Below, piece by piece: positions 25,396-34,098 of a DNA stretch of 64,000 nt. The DNA lies in NCBI RefSeq assembly GCF_042643165.1, contig NZ_JBHRSH010000001.1, positions 2,170,001 through 2,234,000 of the forward strand, in the 5' to 3' direction. Below the pieces are notes generated by a model. That model saw nothing but the letters and a program-made list of their open reading frames with translations, was not told the origin of the DNA and ran no database searches. A program made the position numbers and the translations under genes. Position 1 is the first letter of the stretch, and the number at the start of each line of letters is the position of its first letter. The stretch is from Hyphococcus aureus (GTDB lineage: Bacteria; Pseudomonadota; Alphaproteobacteria; Caulobacterales; Parvularculaceae).

Positions 25396-27063
25396 ATGGC
25401 TGTCGAGGAAAATGCGACGTCCACTACGCATGGGCTGAAGCAAAGCGAGGTCAAGGTCATTCTGGCGGCGTCGCTCGGCACGATGTTCGAGTGGTATGAC
25501 TTTTATCTGTACGGACTTCTAGCCAGTTACATCTCCGTGCAGTTCTTTTCCGGCGTTAATGAAACGACGGCGTTCATTCTGGCGCTCGCGGCCTTCGCCG
25601 CCGGGTTCGCCATTCGTCCTTTCGGGGCCATTGTCTTCGGACGCATCGGCGATGTCGTTGGGCGAAAAAACACATTCCTTGTAACGATGGGCTTGATGGG
25701 TCTGTCCACCTTCGCGGTGGGTTTCCTGCCCAGCTATGGCGCCATCGGCATTGCCGCGCCAATCATCCTCGTCGTGCTGCGGTTGTTACAGGGGCTCGCC
25801 GTTGGCGGTGAATATGGCGGCGCCGCCACCTATGTCGCCGAACATGCGCCGGAAGGAAAGCGCGGGTTTTTCACAAGCTTCATCCAGACGACCGCGACTA
25901 TTGGCCTGTTTGCCGCCTTGCTGCTGGTGATCGGTTTGCGCTCGGTGATGGGCGAGGAAGCCTTTGCATCATGGGGCTGGCGCATTCCCTTCCTGCTTTC
26001 AATTTTCCTGCTCGGGATCTCGCTCTGGATACGCTTGCAGCTCGCTGAAAGTCCGATCTTTCAGAAAATGAAAGATGAAGGCGCCACCTCGAAAGCGCCG
26101 TTGTCTGAAGCGTTCGGGCGCTGGTCCAACCTCAAATATGTGCTGATCGCGCTTCTGGGAGGCGTCGCCGGACAGGCGGTGATCGGCTATACCGGTCAAT
26201 TCTACACGCTGTTCTATCTGGAACGGATCGCGGATGTTGATCCGGCGACATCGAACATTCTTCTGGTGATCGCGCTGATTATTTCGACGCCGACATTCGT
26301 GTTTTTTGGTTGGCTCAGCGACAGGATCGGGCGCAAGAAAATCATCATGACCGCCTGCATCATGGCGGCGCTCACATTGTTTCCGTTATTCAAGGCGCTG
26401 ACCAATGCGGCCAACCCCGATCTGGCGCGCGCGGTGCAGGACGCGCCCGTCACCGTCGTCGCCAATGGCGATGAGTGTTCGTTCCAGTTCGACCCGATCG
26501 GAAAGAATACGTTCGACAAGACAAGTTGCGACATCACCAAGGCTTATCTGGCGCGCAACGGAATCAACTATTCAAATGTCAACGCGTCCGCCGGGACGCT
26601 CGCCGAAGTGCGCATTGGGCAGACTGTCATCACTGCGCCCGATCCGTCGGGCCATGACGAAGCCGGCCTTGCTGCGGAGATAGCGGCGTTTCAAGGCGAA
26701 GTCGGTGACCGATTAGTTGCGGCAGGTTATCCGAGCGAGGCGGACCCGGACAAAATCAACCGGCCGCTGGTCATCGCGATCATCGTTGCGATTATGCTGA
26801 TGGTGACGGCGGCTTACGCCCCTTTGGCGGCGATGTTGGTTGAATTATTTCCGGCGCGCATTCGCTACACATCGATGTCGCTTCCCTATCATATCGGCAA
26901 TGGCTGGTTTGGCGGCTTCCTGCCGACGACCGCCTTCGCCATGGTCGCGGCGACTGGCAATATCTATTACGGCTTGTGGTATCCGGTTTTGATCGCCGGC
27001 ATGACGGCTGTGGTCGGCATCCTGTTTCTCCCCGAAACGTTCCGGAGGAAGATTGATGACTGA
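25396..27063 (+). CDS. MFS transporter, metabolite:H+ symporter type, with a large insert
   Basis: Inner-membrane carrier of 555 residues. ASLGTMFEWYDFYLYGLLASY is the hallmark first helix of the MHS (ProP/ShiA) family. FGRIGDVVGRKNTFLVTM is the loop-2/3 motif, and RLLQGLAVGGEYGGAATYVAEHAP is helix 4-5. Normal MHS proteins are about 430-450 residues. Here an extra ~115-120 residue soluble segment (nucleotides about 26400-26757) is inserted between two C-terminal helices. It holds two cysteines (GDECSFQF and TSCDIT) that could form a disulfide if periplasmic. The start is ATG 25396 with GGAGAG upstream. It overlaps the next gene by 8 bp, so the two are coupled. Confidence 0.9.
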   Translation: MAVEENATSTTHGLKQSEVKVILAASLGTMFEWYDFYLYGLLASYISVQFFSGVNETTAFILALAAFAAGFAIRPFGAIVFGRIGDVVGRKNTFLVTMGLMGLSTFAVGFLPSYGAIGIAAPIILVVLRLLQGLAVGGEYGGAATYVAEHAPEGKRGFFTSFIQTTATIGLFAALLLVIGLRSVMGEEAFASWGWRIPFLLSIFLLGISLWIRLQLAESPIFQKMKDEGATSKAPLSEAFGRWSNLKYVLIALLGGVAGQAVIGYTGQFYTLFYLERIADVDPATSNILLVIALIISTPTFVFFGWLSDRIGRKKIIMTACIMAALTLFPLFKALTNAANPDLARAVQDAPVTVVANGDECSFQFDPIGKNTFDKTSCDITKAYLARNGINYSNVNASAGTLAEVRIGQTVITAPDPSGHDEAGLAAEIAAFQGEVGDRLVAAGYPSEADPDKINRPLVIAIIVAIMLMVTAAYAPLAAMLVELFPARIRYTSMSLPYHIGNGWFGGFLPTTAFAMVAATGNIYYGLWYPVLIAGMTAVVGILFLPETFRRKIDD

Positions 27064-28381
27064 GCCTACGGACGGAAGCGGCGGGAACATGACGACGCGG
27101 CGCCGGTTTCTGGCGGCCTCCGCGGCATCGCCGTTGCTTCCCGTCAACGCCGCCGCAATAGCCGCCACATACGATCATGAGCATGCCGCGGTCGCTGAAG
27201 ACTTACAGCGCTATATCGGTTTTGGCGTCAAACAATCGGGCGGCGCGGGAGATGAAGCCTGCGGCGCCTGGCTTGAATCGGAACTCGCCAGTGCGGGATT
27301 TGAAACGGAACGCCAATATTTTTCAGCGCCATGGTTTGAAGCCAGCGAAACGAGGCTTGTCGTTGGCGACGCGCGCGCGCCGCTTTGGCCGCAACCGATT
27401 GTGCAGACAACATCGGAAACTGGCGTCACTGCGCCTGTTGTTCGCGTTGATGCTAACGGGCTTTCATCAGCGCCTTTGGACGGCGCCATCGCTTTGGTCG
27501 ACTTGCCGTTCGGTCGCTGGTCATCGATGTTCTGGCCGCAGCTTCGCAAACCGGTGGAGGCCGCTATTGCGGGCGGCGCCGCAGCCTGCGTCATCGTCAC
27601 CAATGGTCCGAGCGGAAAGGTCATTGCCCTGAACACGGACGGCCGCAACCCGCTTTACGATATACCGGTGGCGCTTATGGCGCCGGATGACGCGGCGCCT
27701 TTTTTCGCGGCGGCGATGACGGGTCAGAAAGGAACGCTGGTTCTGACCGGGCAGGGCGGACGCAGGCAGGCGTTCAATCTTGTCGGGCGATTAAACCGCG
27801 GCAAGGGAAAGTGGCTGGTGGTGTCAACGCCGCGTTCGGGCTGGTTTACCTGTGCAGGCGAGCGTGGCGGCGGCATTGCAGCCTGGCTGCATATTGCGCG
27901 CTGGGCGAGCCGAGCGGCGCCCGATTACGATCTCGCTTTTGTTTGCAATAGCGGTCACGAATATCAGTATCTGGGCGCCGAGGAACTTCTTCACAGCGTT
28001 GCGCCGCCTCCTGAAGAGACGGCGTTCTGGCTTCATCTCGGCGCCAATCTCGCCTCGCGCGACTGGCACGATACCGTCGGGTCGCGACGCCCATTGCCCG
28101 GAACGGATTCCCAACGCTATCTCGTGGTCAGTCCTGAGCTTGTCGCCATGGCGCAAACGGAATTCGCAGGGCTCGCCGGTCTTGAGGCACCTTACGCCAG
28201 CGACACGCTGTCAGCGGGGGAGCTGACCAATATAATAGAGGCGGGCTATGCGCCTGTCGCTGGAATCTTTGGCGTTCACCGTTTCCATCATGTCGAAGAT
28301 GACGATGCGCGTTGCGTTTCTGCAGAATCTGTTGCGCAGACGACGACGGCGTTTCAGCGTCTGCTACAGCACGTCCTTTAG
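27056..28381 (+). CDS. Tat-exported M28-like (PA-domain) protein
   Basis: A 441-residue periplasmic protein. The start at ATG 27056 has AGGAGG 8 bp upstream and overlaps the MFS end; ATG 27089 is an alternative. TTRRRFLAAS at residues 13-22 is a twin-arginine signal. The mature part looks like an M28 peptidase with an inserted PA-type domain (EAAIAGGAAACVIVTNGPSG). The M28 core is recognisable (GERGGGIAAWLHIARWA, then YDLAFVCNSGHEYQYLGAEELL), but the usual HxD zinc motif is replaced by PRS, and the Glu-Glu pair appears as HE. It is therefore either a divergent metallopeptidase/amidase or a non-catalytic binding protein. A TLSAGELTNIIEAGYAPVAGIFG segment near the end matches M28-like proteins. 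Confidence 0.72.
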   Translation: MTEPTDGSGGNMTTRRRFLAASAASPLLPVNAAAIAATYDHEHAAVAEDLQRYIGFGVKQSGGAGDEACGAWLESELASAGFETERQYFSAPWFEASETRLVVGDARAPLWPQPIVQTTSETGVTAPVVRVDANGLSSAPLDGAIALVDLPFGRWSSMFWPQLRKPVEAAIAGGAAACVIVTNGPSGKVIALNTDGRNPLYDIPVALMAPDDAAPFFAAAMTGQKGTLVLTGQGGRRQAFNLVGRLNRGKGKWLVVSTPRSGWFTCAGERGGGIAAWLHIARWASRAAPDYDLAFVCNSGHEYQYLGAEELLHSVAPPPEETAFWLHLGANLASRDWHDTVGSRRPLPGTDSQRYLVVSPELVAMAQTEFAGLAGLEAPYASDTLSAGELTNIIEAGYAPVAGIFGVHRFHHVEDDDARCVSAESVAQTTTAFQRLLQHVL

Positions 28382-28392
28382 GAGGAAACAGT

Positions 28393-30060
28393 ATGTTGGA
28401 TATGAAAGTCACGACAGACGTTTTGCGCATTATGCTGGCTTGCGCAGCCTTTCTTCCTTTCAGCGCTTGCGCCCGTTCGGGAGCCGGCGAACCTATCATC
28501 CAGATTGAGCAGGGACGCATTCAAGGGGAGCGCGAAGGAGCGCTGAATGTTTTCAAAAACATTCCTTTCGCCGCGCCGCCGGTTGGTGATCTGCGATGGC
28601 AAGCGCCGCAACCCGCTGCAGTATGGGAAGGAATAAGGGACGCTTCGTCGTTCGGACCAAGCTGCGTGCAACCGGCGCTGCCCGCAACCAGTCTTTATTA
28701 TGATCCGCCGATTGAGGCCTCCGAGGATTGCCTTTCGCTGAATATCTGGGCGCCGGCAGATGCAAAAAACGCCCCGGTGATTGTATGGATTCATGGCGGT
28801 TCCTTGCGTATCGGCGGCGCTGCGGAACCGCTTTATGATGGTTCGGAACTTGCGCGCCGGGGCGTGGTTCTCGTGTCCGTCAACTATCGCCTTGGTCCGC
28901 TCGGTTGGCTTGCTCATCCGGAATTGAGCGCGGAATCGCCTAATGGCGTCTCGGGAAATTACGGATTGCTCGATCAGATCGCGGCGCTTGAATGGGTGCG
29001 CGACAATATCGCAGAGTTTGGCGGCGATACAGAAAATGTCACCATCATGGGCGAGTCCGCTGGCGCGCTCAGCACCACTTATCTCATGACCAGCCCGTTG
29101 GCCGAAGGGCTGTTCCATAAAGTGATCGCACAAAGCACCGGCATTCGCGCAAAGCCGGAATTGTCGCAACCCGCTTATGGAATGCCGTCCGCTGAAACGA
29201 TTGGCGCCATGGTGGCGGCGGCAATCGGCGCAGAGGATCTGGAGGCGTTGCGCGCAGTAGATGCGCAAAAGATCACAGATGTGGCGACCAAGGCGGGTTT
29301 TGTCAGTCAGGGAACCATCGACGGATTGGCGCTCCCGACGCAATTGATCGAAGCTTTTGATGAAGGCAGGCAGGCGAAGACGCCCTTGCTCGCCGGGTTT
29401 AACAGCGGGGAGGCGCGCGCCTATCGCGCGTTGCTGCCGCCGGTTCCGGAAAGCGCAGCTGCGTATGAAGCGGCGATCCGGCGGGGTTATGGCGATCTGG
29501 CGGATGACTTTCTCAAGGTCTATCCGTCGTCGGACATGGAGGAGTCCATGCTCGCCACCTTGCGCGACGCCATTTTCGGATGGTCTGTCGAACGCATTGT
29601 GGACAAGCAAACGCAGTCCGGACAGCCGGCCTTCATGTATATTTTCGATCATTGCTATCCGGCCGCACGGGAACGCGATCTCTGTGCTTTTCACGCCAAT
29701 GAGCTCCCTTTTGTATTTGGCAAGGTGGGGGATGTGTCCGCCATTCCGCCAAACTGGCCCGTTCCTAAGGGAGATAAAGAAGCCGCGCTCTCATCCGCGA
29801 TGATGGATTACTGGGTCTCGTTCGCTGCAACGGGAACACCGCAAAGCGCTGGCGGCGCTCAATGGCGCCCATATTCGGAAGATCAGTCCTATATTTTGTT
29901 CGGCGAAGAACCGGTCGCTGATCACGACCCGGTGCCTGGCATGTATGAAATGCATGAAGAGTTCGTGCGCCGCCGCCGCGAGGCGGGACAGCAATGGTTT
30001 ATCAGTGTCGGCATAAACGCGGTTCCCTTATGCGAGGACAAAGCCGACTGTCCGGACTGA
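28393..30060 (+). CDS. Type-B carboxylesterase, exported lipoprotein-like
   Basis: Second serine carboxylesterase, 555 residues from ATG 28393, with AGGAGG 9 bp upstream and 11 bp after the previous stop. The N-terminal signal ends FLPFSAC, a lipobox-like site. Signatures: FKNIPFAAPPVGDLRWQAP, EDCLSLNIW, VWIHGGSLRIGG (oxyanion hole), GESAG with Ser222, GFNSGEARAYRALLP (acid region), FHANELPFVFG (His). It aligns along its whole length with the esterase at 20313, sharing even the C-terminal VPGMYEMHEEFVRRRR-type block, so the two are paralogues within one cluster. They probably cut different ester bonds of the same compound or related compounds. Confidence 0.93.
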   Translation: MLDMKVTTDVLRIMLACAAFLPFSACARSGAGEPIIQIEQGRIQGEREGALNVFKNIPFAAPPVGDLRWQAPQPAAVWEGIRDASSFGPSCVQPALPATSLYYDPPIEASEDCLSLNIWAPADAKNAPVIVWIHGGSLRIGGAAEPLYDGSELARRGVVLVSVNYRLGPLGWLAHPELSAESPNGVSGNYGLLDQIAALEWVRDNIAEFGGDTENVTIMGESAGALSTTYLMTSPLAEGLFHKVIAQSTGIRAKPELSQPAYGMPSAETIGAMVAAAIGAEDLEALRAVDAQKITDVATKAGFVSQGTIDGLALPTQLIEAFDEGRQAKTPLLAGFNSGEARAYRALLPPVPESAAAYEAAIRRGYGDLADDFLKVYPSSDMEESMLATLRDAIFGWSVERIVDKQTQSGQPAFMYIFDHCYPAARERDLCAFHANELPFVFGKVGDVSAIPPNWPVPKGDKEAALSSAMMDYWVSFAATGTPQSAGGAQWRPYSEDQSYILFGEEPVADHDPVPGMYEMHEEFVRRRREAGQQWFISVGINAVPLCEDKADCPD

Positions 30061-30134
30061 CGGAGGTCGAACACCCATCCTGTGATGCGTCTTTTGCCGA
30101 AAAATGCGTAGGCGATATTCCCTATGTCTGGATA

Positions 30135-30164
30135 ATTACCTTACATATCGAACCATAAGGTGAT
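30135..30164. promoter_or_regulatory. Inverted repeat upstream of the Lrp-family gene
   Basis: ATTACCTTA (30135-30143) and TAAGGTGAT (30156-30164) are complementary at 8 of 9 positions across a 12-nt AT-rich spacer. It lies 16 bp before the regulator start, a usual place for Lrp/AsnC autoregulation. Confidence 0.5.
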
Positions 30165-30179
30165 AATGGGTAGGCCATA

Positions 30180-30671
30180 ATGCCTACCCATGACGAAAAA
30201 AGTAGTTCTATAGACCATCTTGACTGCGCGCTTTTGAACGAGCTCCAGGCCGACGGACGGGTGTCTGTTGTTGAGCTCGCAGAGCGTATCAATCTGTCGA
30301 AAACGCCCTGTCAGAAACGCCTTCGCCGGCTTGAGCGCGATGGGGTTATTCGCGGCTATCAGGCCGATATTGATCCCGCGAAGATCAATCTCGGCCATTT
30401 GGTATTTGTCCAGGTGAAGCTTGAAAGCACGAGGCGGGACTGCCTCGAGCGGTTTAACGCTGCGGCCAAAAAAGTTCCGCAAATTCTGTCCTGCCATATG
30501 CTGTCGGGCGGGTATGATTATTTATTGAAGGTGCGGACGAAAGACATGGCTGCCTATCGCACGCTTCTGGGGGATGTCATTGCAGATCTGCCGGGCGTTG
30601 CGCAGACGTCGACATTTCCGGTTATGGAGGAGGTCAAGGATAGCTCAGCGCTTGTGATTGTTGAGGAGTAA
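30180..30671 (+). CDS. Lrp/AsnC-family transcriptional regulator
   Basis: A 163-residue regulator. The N-terminal winged HTH is LDCALLNELQADGRVSVVELAERINLSKTPCQKRLRRLERDGVIRGY (about residues 11-60). The C-terminal RAM/ligand domain includes CHMLSGGYDYLLKVRTKDMAAY. Family members typically bind amino acids and form octamers around DNA. The first codons (MPTHDEKSSS) precede the HTH by a normal length. It is separated from the LuxR-type gene by only 31 bp on the same strand, so both may be made together. An amino-acid or amino-acid-like ligand would fit the hydantoinase-type genes downstream, as inference. Confidence 0.92.
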   Translation: MPTHDEKSSSIDHLDCALLNELQADGRVSVVELAERINLSKTPCQKRLRRLERDGVIRGYQADIDPAKINLGHLVFVQVKLESTRRDCLERFNAAAKKVPQILSCHMLSGGYDYLLKVRTKDMAAYRTLLGDVIADLPGVAQTSTFPVMEEVKDSSALVIVEE

Positions 30672-30702
30672 TGCGTCCACCCCTTTGAGTTTATGGCCAT
30701 TG

Positions 30703-33381
30703 ATGACAGTTGACCCGAATATTTCAGACGTTTCCTGGGTATTGGAATCCAAATTTGAACCGAACAGGCCAAGAGTTGATCTTGTGCCGCGCAATCGGCT
30801 TGTCTCGCAGCTTAGTGACGCGGTTAGCAAACGTCTGGCGCTCATTGTTGCGCCGGCAGGATACGGAAAATCTTCTCTCTTGGGTCAGTGGGCGGCTGAC
30901 GCCGTCGAAAAGGGAATCCGTTATGGCTGGCTGACTCTCGAACAGGGCGAGGCCGACGAAAAACAGTTCCTAGCCTATATTGTGTTGGTCTTATCGCGCG
31001 CCGGCATAAAACTGGATGAACTCGTTACTGGCGCTCGCGATGGTTTCGCCGATGCCTCGACCAGTGCTGTTCTGGCAAAACTTGTGCGCTCGCTGAACGA
31101 TGAAGAAGGTCAGATCGTCCTCATTCTGGAAGACTATCACAGCGCCGAATGCGAAGCCGTCAATGCAATCACCAAACGTCTTATTCGTGACACGCTGTCA
31201 CAATTTACGATCTTCATCGACACCCGCCGCCAGCCGAATATTGATGCTTTTTCCTTGATTGCTTCCGGGGATGCGATTGAAATCGATGCGCAACAGCTAA
31301 GGCTGACTAAAGACGAAACCCTTCTCGCGCTGCGTGATGTGACAGACGAAAATAGTGGCCTTGAGATATACGATCAGACGGAAGGTTGGCCGGTCGCGGT
31401 GCAGCTCGCGCGCGTACAAAAGCGGGCCGCGCCTGATGAGCCGATTCTCGCAGGCGTCGATGGCGGGCTCGTCGCCTCCTATCTGACAGAGCAGGTTCTC
31501 TCGACTCTGGATGACAATACCCAAGAACTTCTTCTGACGCTTGCTTTTCTGGAGCGGTTCAATCCGGAACTCACCAATTATGTTCTGGATTCCCCAAGCG
31601 CATGGGGGCGCATCGATTCCTTATCTTCGTTCGCCGCGCTGATTGTGCCGCTGGACAACAAGGGCGGATGGTATCGGCTGCACCATCTCTTCGCCGAGTA
31701 TCTTCGCGAGATGCAAATCCGGCAGAGTCATGAAAAGGCAAGCTCGATACAGTTGCGGGCGAGCCATTGGCATGCGGAGAAAAAGCAACTGGTTGAGGCT
31801 GTGCGCTATGCGGCCAATGCCGGGGACTATGACGAATGCGAAAAGCTGATCATTGCAGCGGGCGGCTGGAAAATCATACTGCACGATGGAATAGGCGTGT
31901 TGCGTAGCGCCTTGCGCCTCCTGCCGGACGATGTTGTTGCATCAAGTGCCCGATTGATGATCGCGCGCGCCTATCTTCATTGCAAATATGGAGAGATCCC
32001 GGAGGCGCGCGCCATGCTGGACGCGTCAGAGCTGATCCCTGACAAGCTGCGTCCAAACCTTTGCGATACGGACAGGCTGGTCGTTGAATCGATGATTAAT
32101 CTTTATGAGGACCGCACATCCTGGACTGAAAATCATTCCCGCATTCGCCGTCAATATTCTGACCCCGCCTGTCTTGATGCGCTGGGCTGGGGAACGATCC
32201 GGTGTGAGGAAGTGCTAATCCATCTATCCTGTGCAGAGTTTGATCTGGTCAGCGCCCGCCTGCGGGAAGCATTTTCTTTTATGCGGCAAAGCGCGTCGGT
32301 TCTGGGGCTGAATTATTGCTATATCCATGCCGCGCATACGGCTTTTTACAGGGGCGATCTGGCGACGGCCGCAGCGAATGTTGAGCGCGCCGGCAAAATG
32401 GCGGATGAAAATTTCGGGTCCGATAGCGGGCTGAAGGCGCTCGCTTCGGTGTTAGGATACACCCTTCGTATCTGGAAAGGCGAATGCGACCGCAGTGAAT
32501 GGCCGGCTTTCGAGGAAACGCTTTTCCATACGGTCGAGAATGACGGATGGGTGGATATTTACATCACGGGATTGAATGCCGCGATCCTGTTTGCGCGCCA
32601 GTGCGGGGACGGTCAGGCGCCATATCGCATCCTTTCAAATATGCGCGCCTTCGCACAACAAAGAAATCTCGACCGGTTGCTGAAGTTTTGCGCCATGCAT
32701 GAATTCGCCCTGGCGGCGCATCATGGCGATGGGAATATTTTGAGCGCTGCAGCAACCAACGCTGCAAAGCGTTTCCTGCAAGACTATCGTTATGAGGACA
32801 ACAAGAGAGACTGGCAGTCCTATCTGTTGGCTGCGAGCGTTATCGCAGCGGCAGGCAGCGATGACGAGCCGGACCATCTCGCCCGGGCTGCGGCGTTGGC
32901 TGAACATGTCGGATCCGGCGGGTGGGCGCTCTATCTGCAATTGGCGCAATGCGTTCGCCATATCAGGCAAGGCGTAACGGAAGAGGCTAAGCCAGAGCTC
33001 ATTCGCTTATTGAAAGCTGCGCTCCCGGGGCGTGTGATGGGGCCATTTCTCGGTACTGCAGAGGTTTTAAAATTGCTGCCGGGCCTTCGTTCTGATCTGC
33101 ATCAAAGAGAAGAAGAGCTGATTACGCTGCAATTTATCCATGAGATTCTTGAGCGCGCGAAAACATTGAATCCTGTACGTGACACAGGTTTGCTGAGCGA
33201 GCGGGAATATGAAGTGCTCCAAAAACTGGCGAACGGAATGTCCAATAAAGAAATTGCGCGAGCGCTGGAGCTTACAGAAAATACTGTAAAGTTTCATCTC
33301 AAAAGCCTTTTCTCAAAGCTGTCTGTAAACAAACGAACGCAGGCGGTCATTGAAGCGCAGCGTTTGGGGCTGGTTGACTAA
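30703..33381 (+). CDS. MalT-like LuxR-family (LAL/STAND) transcriptional activator
   Basis: An 892-residue signal-transduction ATPase from ATG 30703. Walker A is APAGYGKSS with Lys56. A Walker B-like IVLILEDYHSAE follows near residues 142-153. The middle is a long helical, TPR-like sensor region (about residues 350-800). The C-terminal HTH_LUXR domain is LLSEREYEVLQKLANGMSNKEIARALELTENTVKFHLKSLFSKLSVNKRTQA (about 828-880). MalT relatives need ATP and an inducer to oligomerise and activate promoters. It lies upstream of the cyclophilin, TBDR and Hyu genes on the same strand and is the likely activator of that catabolic block. The inducer is unknown. An upstream in-frame TTG at 30658 overlaps the Lrp gene and is less likely. 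Confidence 0.92.
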   Translation: MTVDPNISDVSWVLESKFEPNRPRVDLVPRNRLVSQLSDAVSKRLALIVAPAGYGKSSLLGQWAADAVEKGIRYGWLTLEQGEADEKQFLAYIVLVLSRAGIKLDELVTGARDGFADASTSAVLAKLVRSLNDEEGQIVLILEDYHSAECEAVNAITKRLIRDTLSQFTIFIDTRRQPNIDAFSLIASGDAIEIDAQQLRLTKDETLLALRDVTDENSGLEIYDQTEGWPVAVQLARVQKRAAPDEPILAGVDGGLVASYLTEQVLSTLDDNTQELLLTLAFLERFNPELTNYVLDSPSAWGRIDSLSSFAALIVPLDNKGGWYRLHHLFAEYLREMQIRQSHEKASSIQLRASHWHAEKKQLVEAVRYAANAGDYDECEKLIIAAGGWKIILHDGIGVLRSALRLLPDDVVASSARLMIARAYLHCKYGEIPEARAMLDASELIPDKLRPNLCDTDRLVVESMINLYEDRTSWTENHSRIRRQYSDPACLDALGWGTIRCEEVLIHLSCAEFDLVSARLREAFSFMRQSASVLGLNYCYIHAAHTAFYRGDLATAAANVERAGKMADENFGSDSGLKALASVLGYTLRIWKGECDRSEWPAFEETLFHTVENDGWVDIYITGLNAAILFARQCGDGQAPYRILSNMRAFAQQRNLDRLLKFCAMHEFALAAHHGDGNILSAAATNAAKRFLQDYRYEDNKRDWQSYLLAASVIAAAGSDDEPDHLARAAALAEHVGSGGWALYLQLAQCVRHIRQGVTEEAKPELIRLLKAALPGRVMGPFLGTAEVLKLLPGLRSDLHQREEELITLQFIHEILERAKTLNPVRDTGLLSEREYEVLQKLANGMSNKEIARALELTENTVKFHLKSLFSKLSVNKRTQAVIEAQRLGLVD

Positions 33382-33431
33382 CGAAAACTTTCTCGCCAAG
33401 GCTTCCCTTTTTAAAGAACAGGGAGGCATCG

Positions 33432-33941
33432 TTGAAAGCCAGGTTTCAAACTGAATGCGGCGAATTCGAAATTCGCTTTTTTCTCGAAGAAGCTCCGAGG
33501 ACGGCGGGCTACTTTCGCGACCTCATTTCAAAAGGCGCGCTGAATGGCTCAACCTTTTTTCGGATTGTGGGCGCCGAAAACGCGACCCTGAGGAAAGACA
33601 ATCCCATCGAGGTGATCCAGGGGGGATTGCGTGAGGATGATGCGCAGCCTGTGGCTCCCATTGCGCATGAACCCACGTCGGAAACAGGGTTGACCCACAA
33701 GAAATGGACCCTGTCGACAGCGCGCCACAACGCGGGAGAAACATTTGGAAGTTTCTTCATTTGCATGCGCGATGAACCGGAGCTTGATTTTGGCGGGAAG
33801 CGCCATCCCGATGGGTTGGGGTTTGCGGCCTTTGGCGAGGTGGTGAGCGGGTTTGAAACGGTGAAGGATATTTTTGCGCGGCGTGAATCTGACGAATACT
33901 TGGAAAAACAAATACTTATTACGCGTTGCGAATTGATTTGA
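33432..33941 (+). CDS. Cyclophilin-type peptidyl-prolyl isomerase
   Basis: A 169-residue cytoplasmic protein with no signal peptide. It starts with TTG at 33432, supported by GGGAGG 5 bp upstream. ARFQTECGEFEIRFFLEEAPRTAGYFRDLI is the cyclophilin N-terminal sheet. STFFRIVG keeps the catalytic Arg. IEVIQGGLRE matches the Q-G-G strand, GSFFICMRDEPELD matches the SQFFI block, and LGFAAFGEVVSGFETV matches the VFG-V-G segment. It catalyses cis-trans isomerisation of X-Pro bonds. Its place between the LuxR regulator and a TBDR is unusual for a housekeeping isomerase and may link it to a proline-containing substrate, but this is speculative. Confidence 0.88.
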   Translation: MKARFQTECGEFEIRFFLEEAPRTAGYFRDLISKGALNGSTFFRIVGAENATLRKDNPIEVIQGGLREDDAQPVAPIAHEPTSETGLTHKKWTLSTARHNAGETFGSFFICMRDEPELDFGGKRHPDGLGFAAFGEVVSGFETVKDIFARRESDEYLEKQILITRCELI

Positions 33942-33949
33942 GAGTTTGC

Positions 33950-34000
33950 GTGAGCCATGTCGTCCCTACCTGAATGGGTAGTGTGTCTTCGGCGGCTCAC
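33950..34000 (+). other. Nested stem-loop in the TBDR leader
   Basis: An outer 7-bp stem GTGAGCC/GGCTCAC (33950-33956 with 33994-34000) encloses an inner hairpin CTACC...GGTAG. It lies 98 bp before the TBDR ATG and 8 bp after the cyclophilin stop. It could be a leader regulatory RNA or a weak terminator; no T run follows. Confidence 0.45.
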
Positions 34001-34098
34001 CCGATTTACAAGGGTCTGCAACTCTTTTTTACATTTGTGTGAACCCTCAGAATGCTGACACCTTCGGATCAGTATTACACCAACGGGAGGGGTTCCCA

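Noticed and set aside
28378..29694. 438-codon open frame on the minus strand
   Set aside because: It runs antisense through the carboxylesterase at 28393, whose plus-strand frame has all family motifs. Long antisense frames are common with GC-rich third positions.
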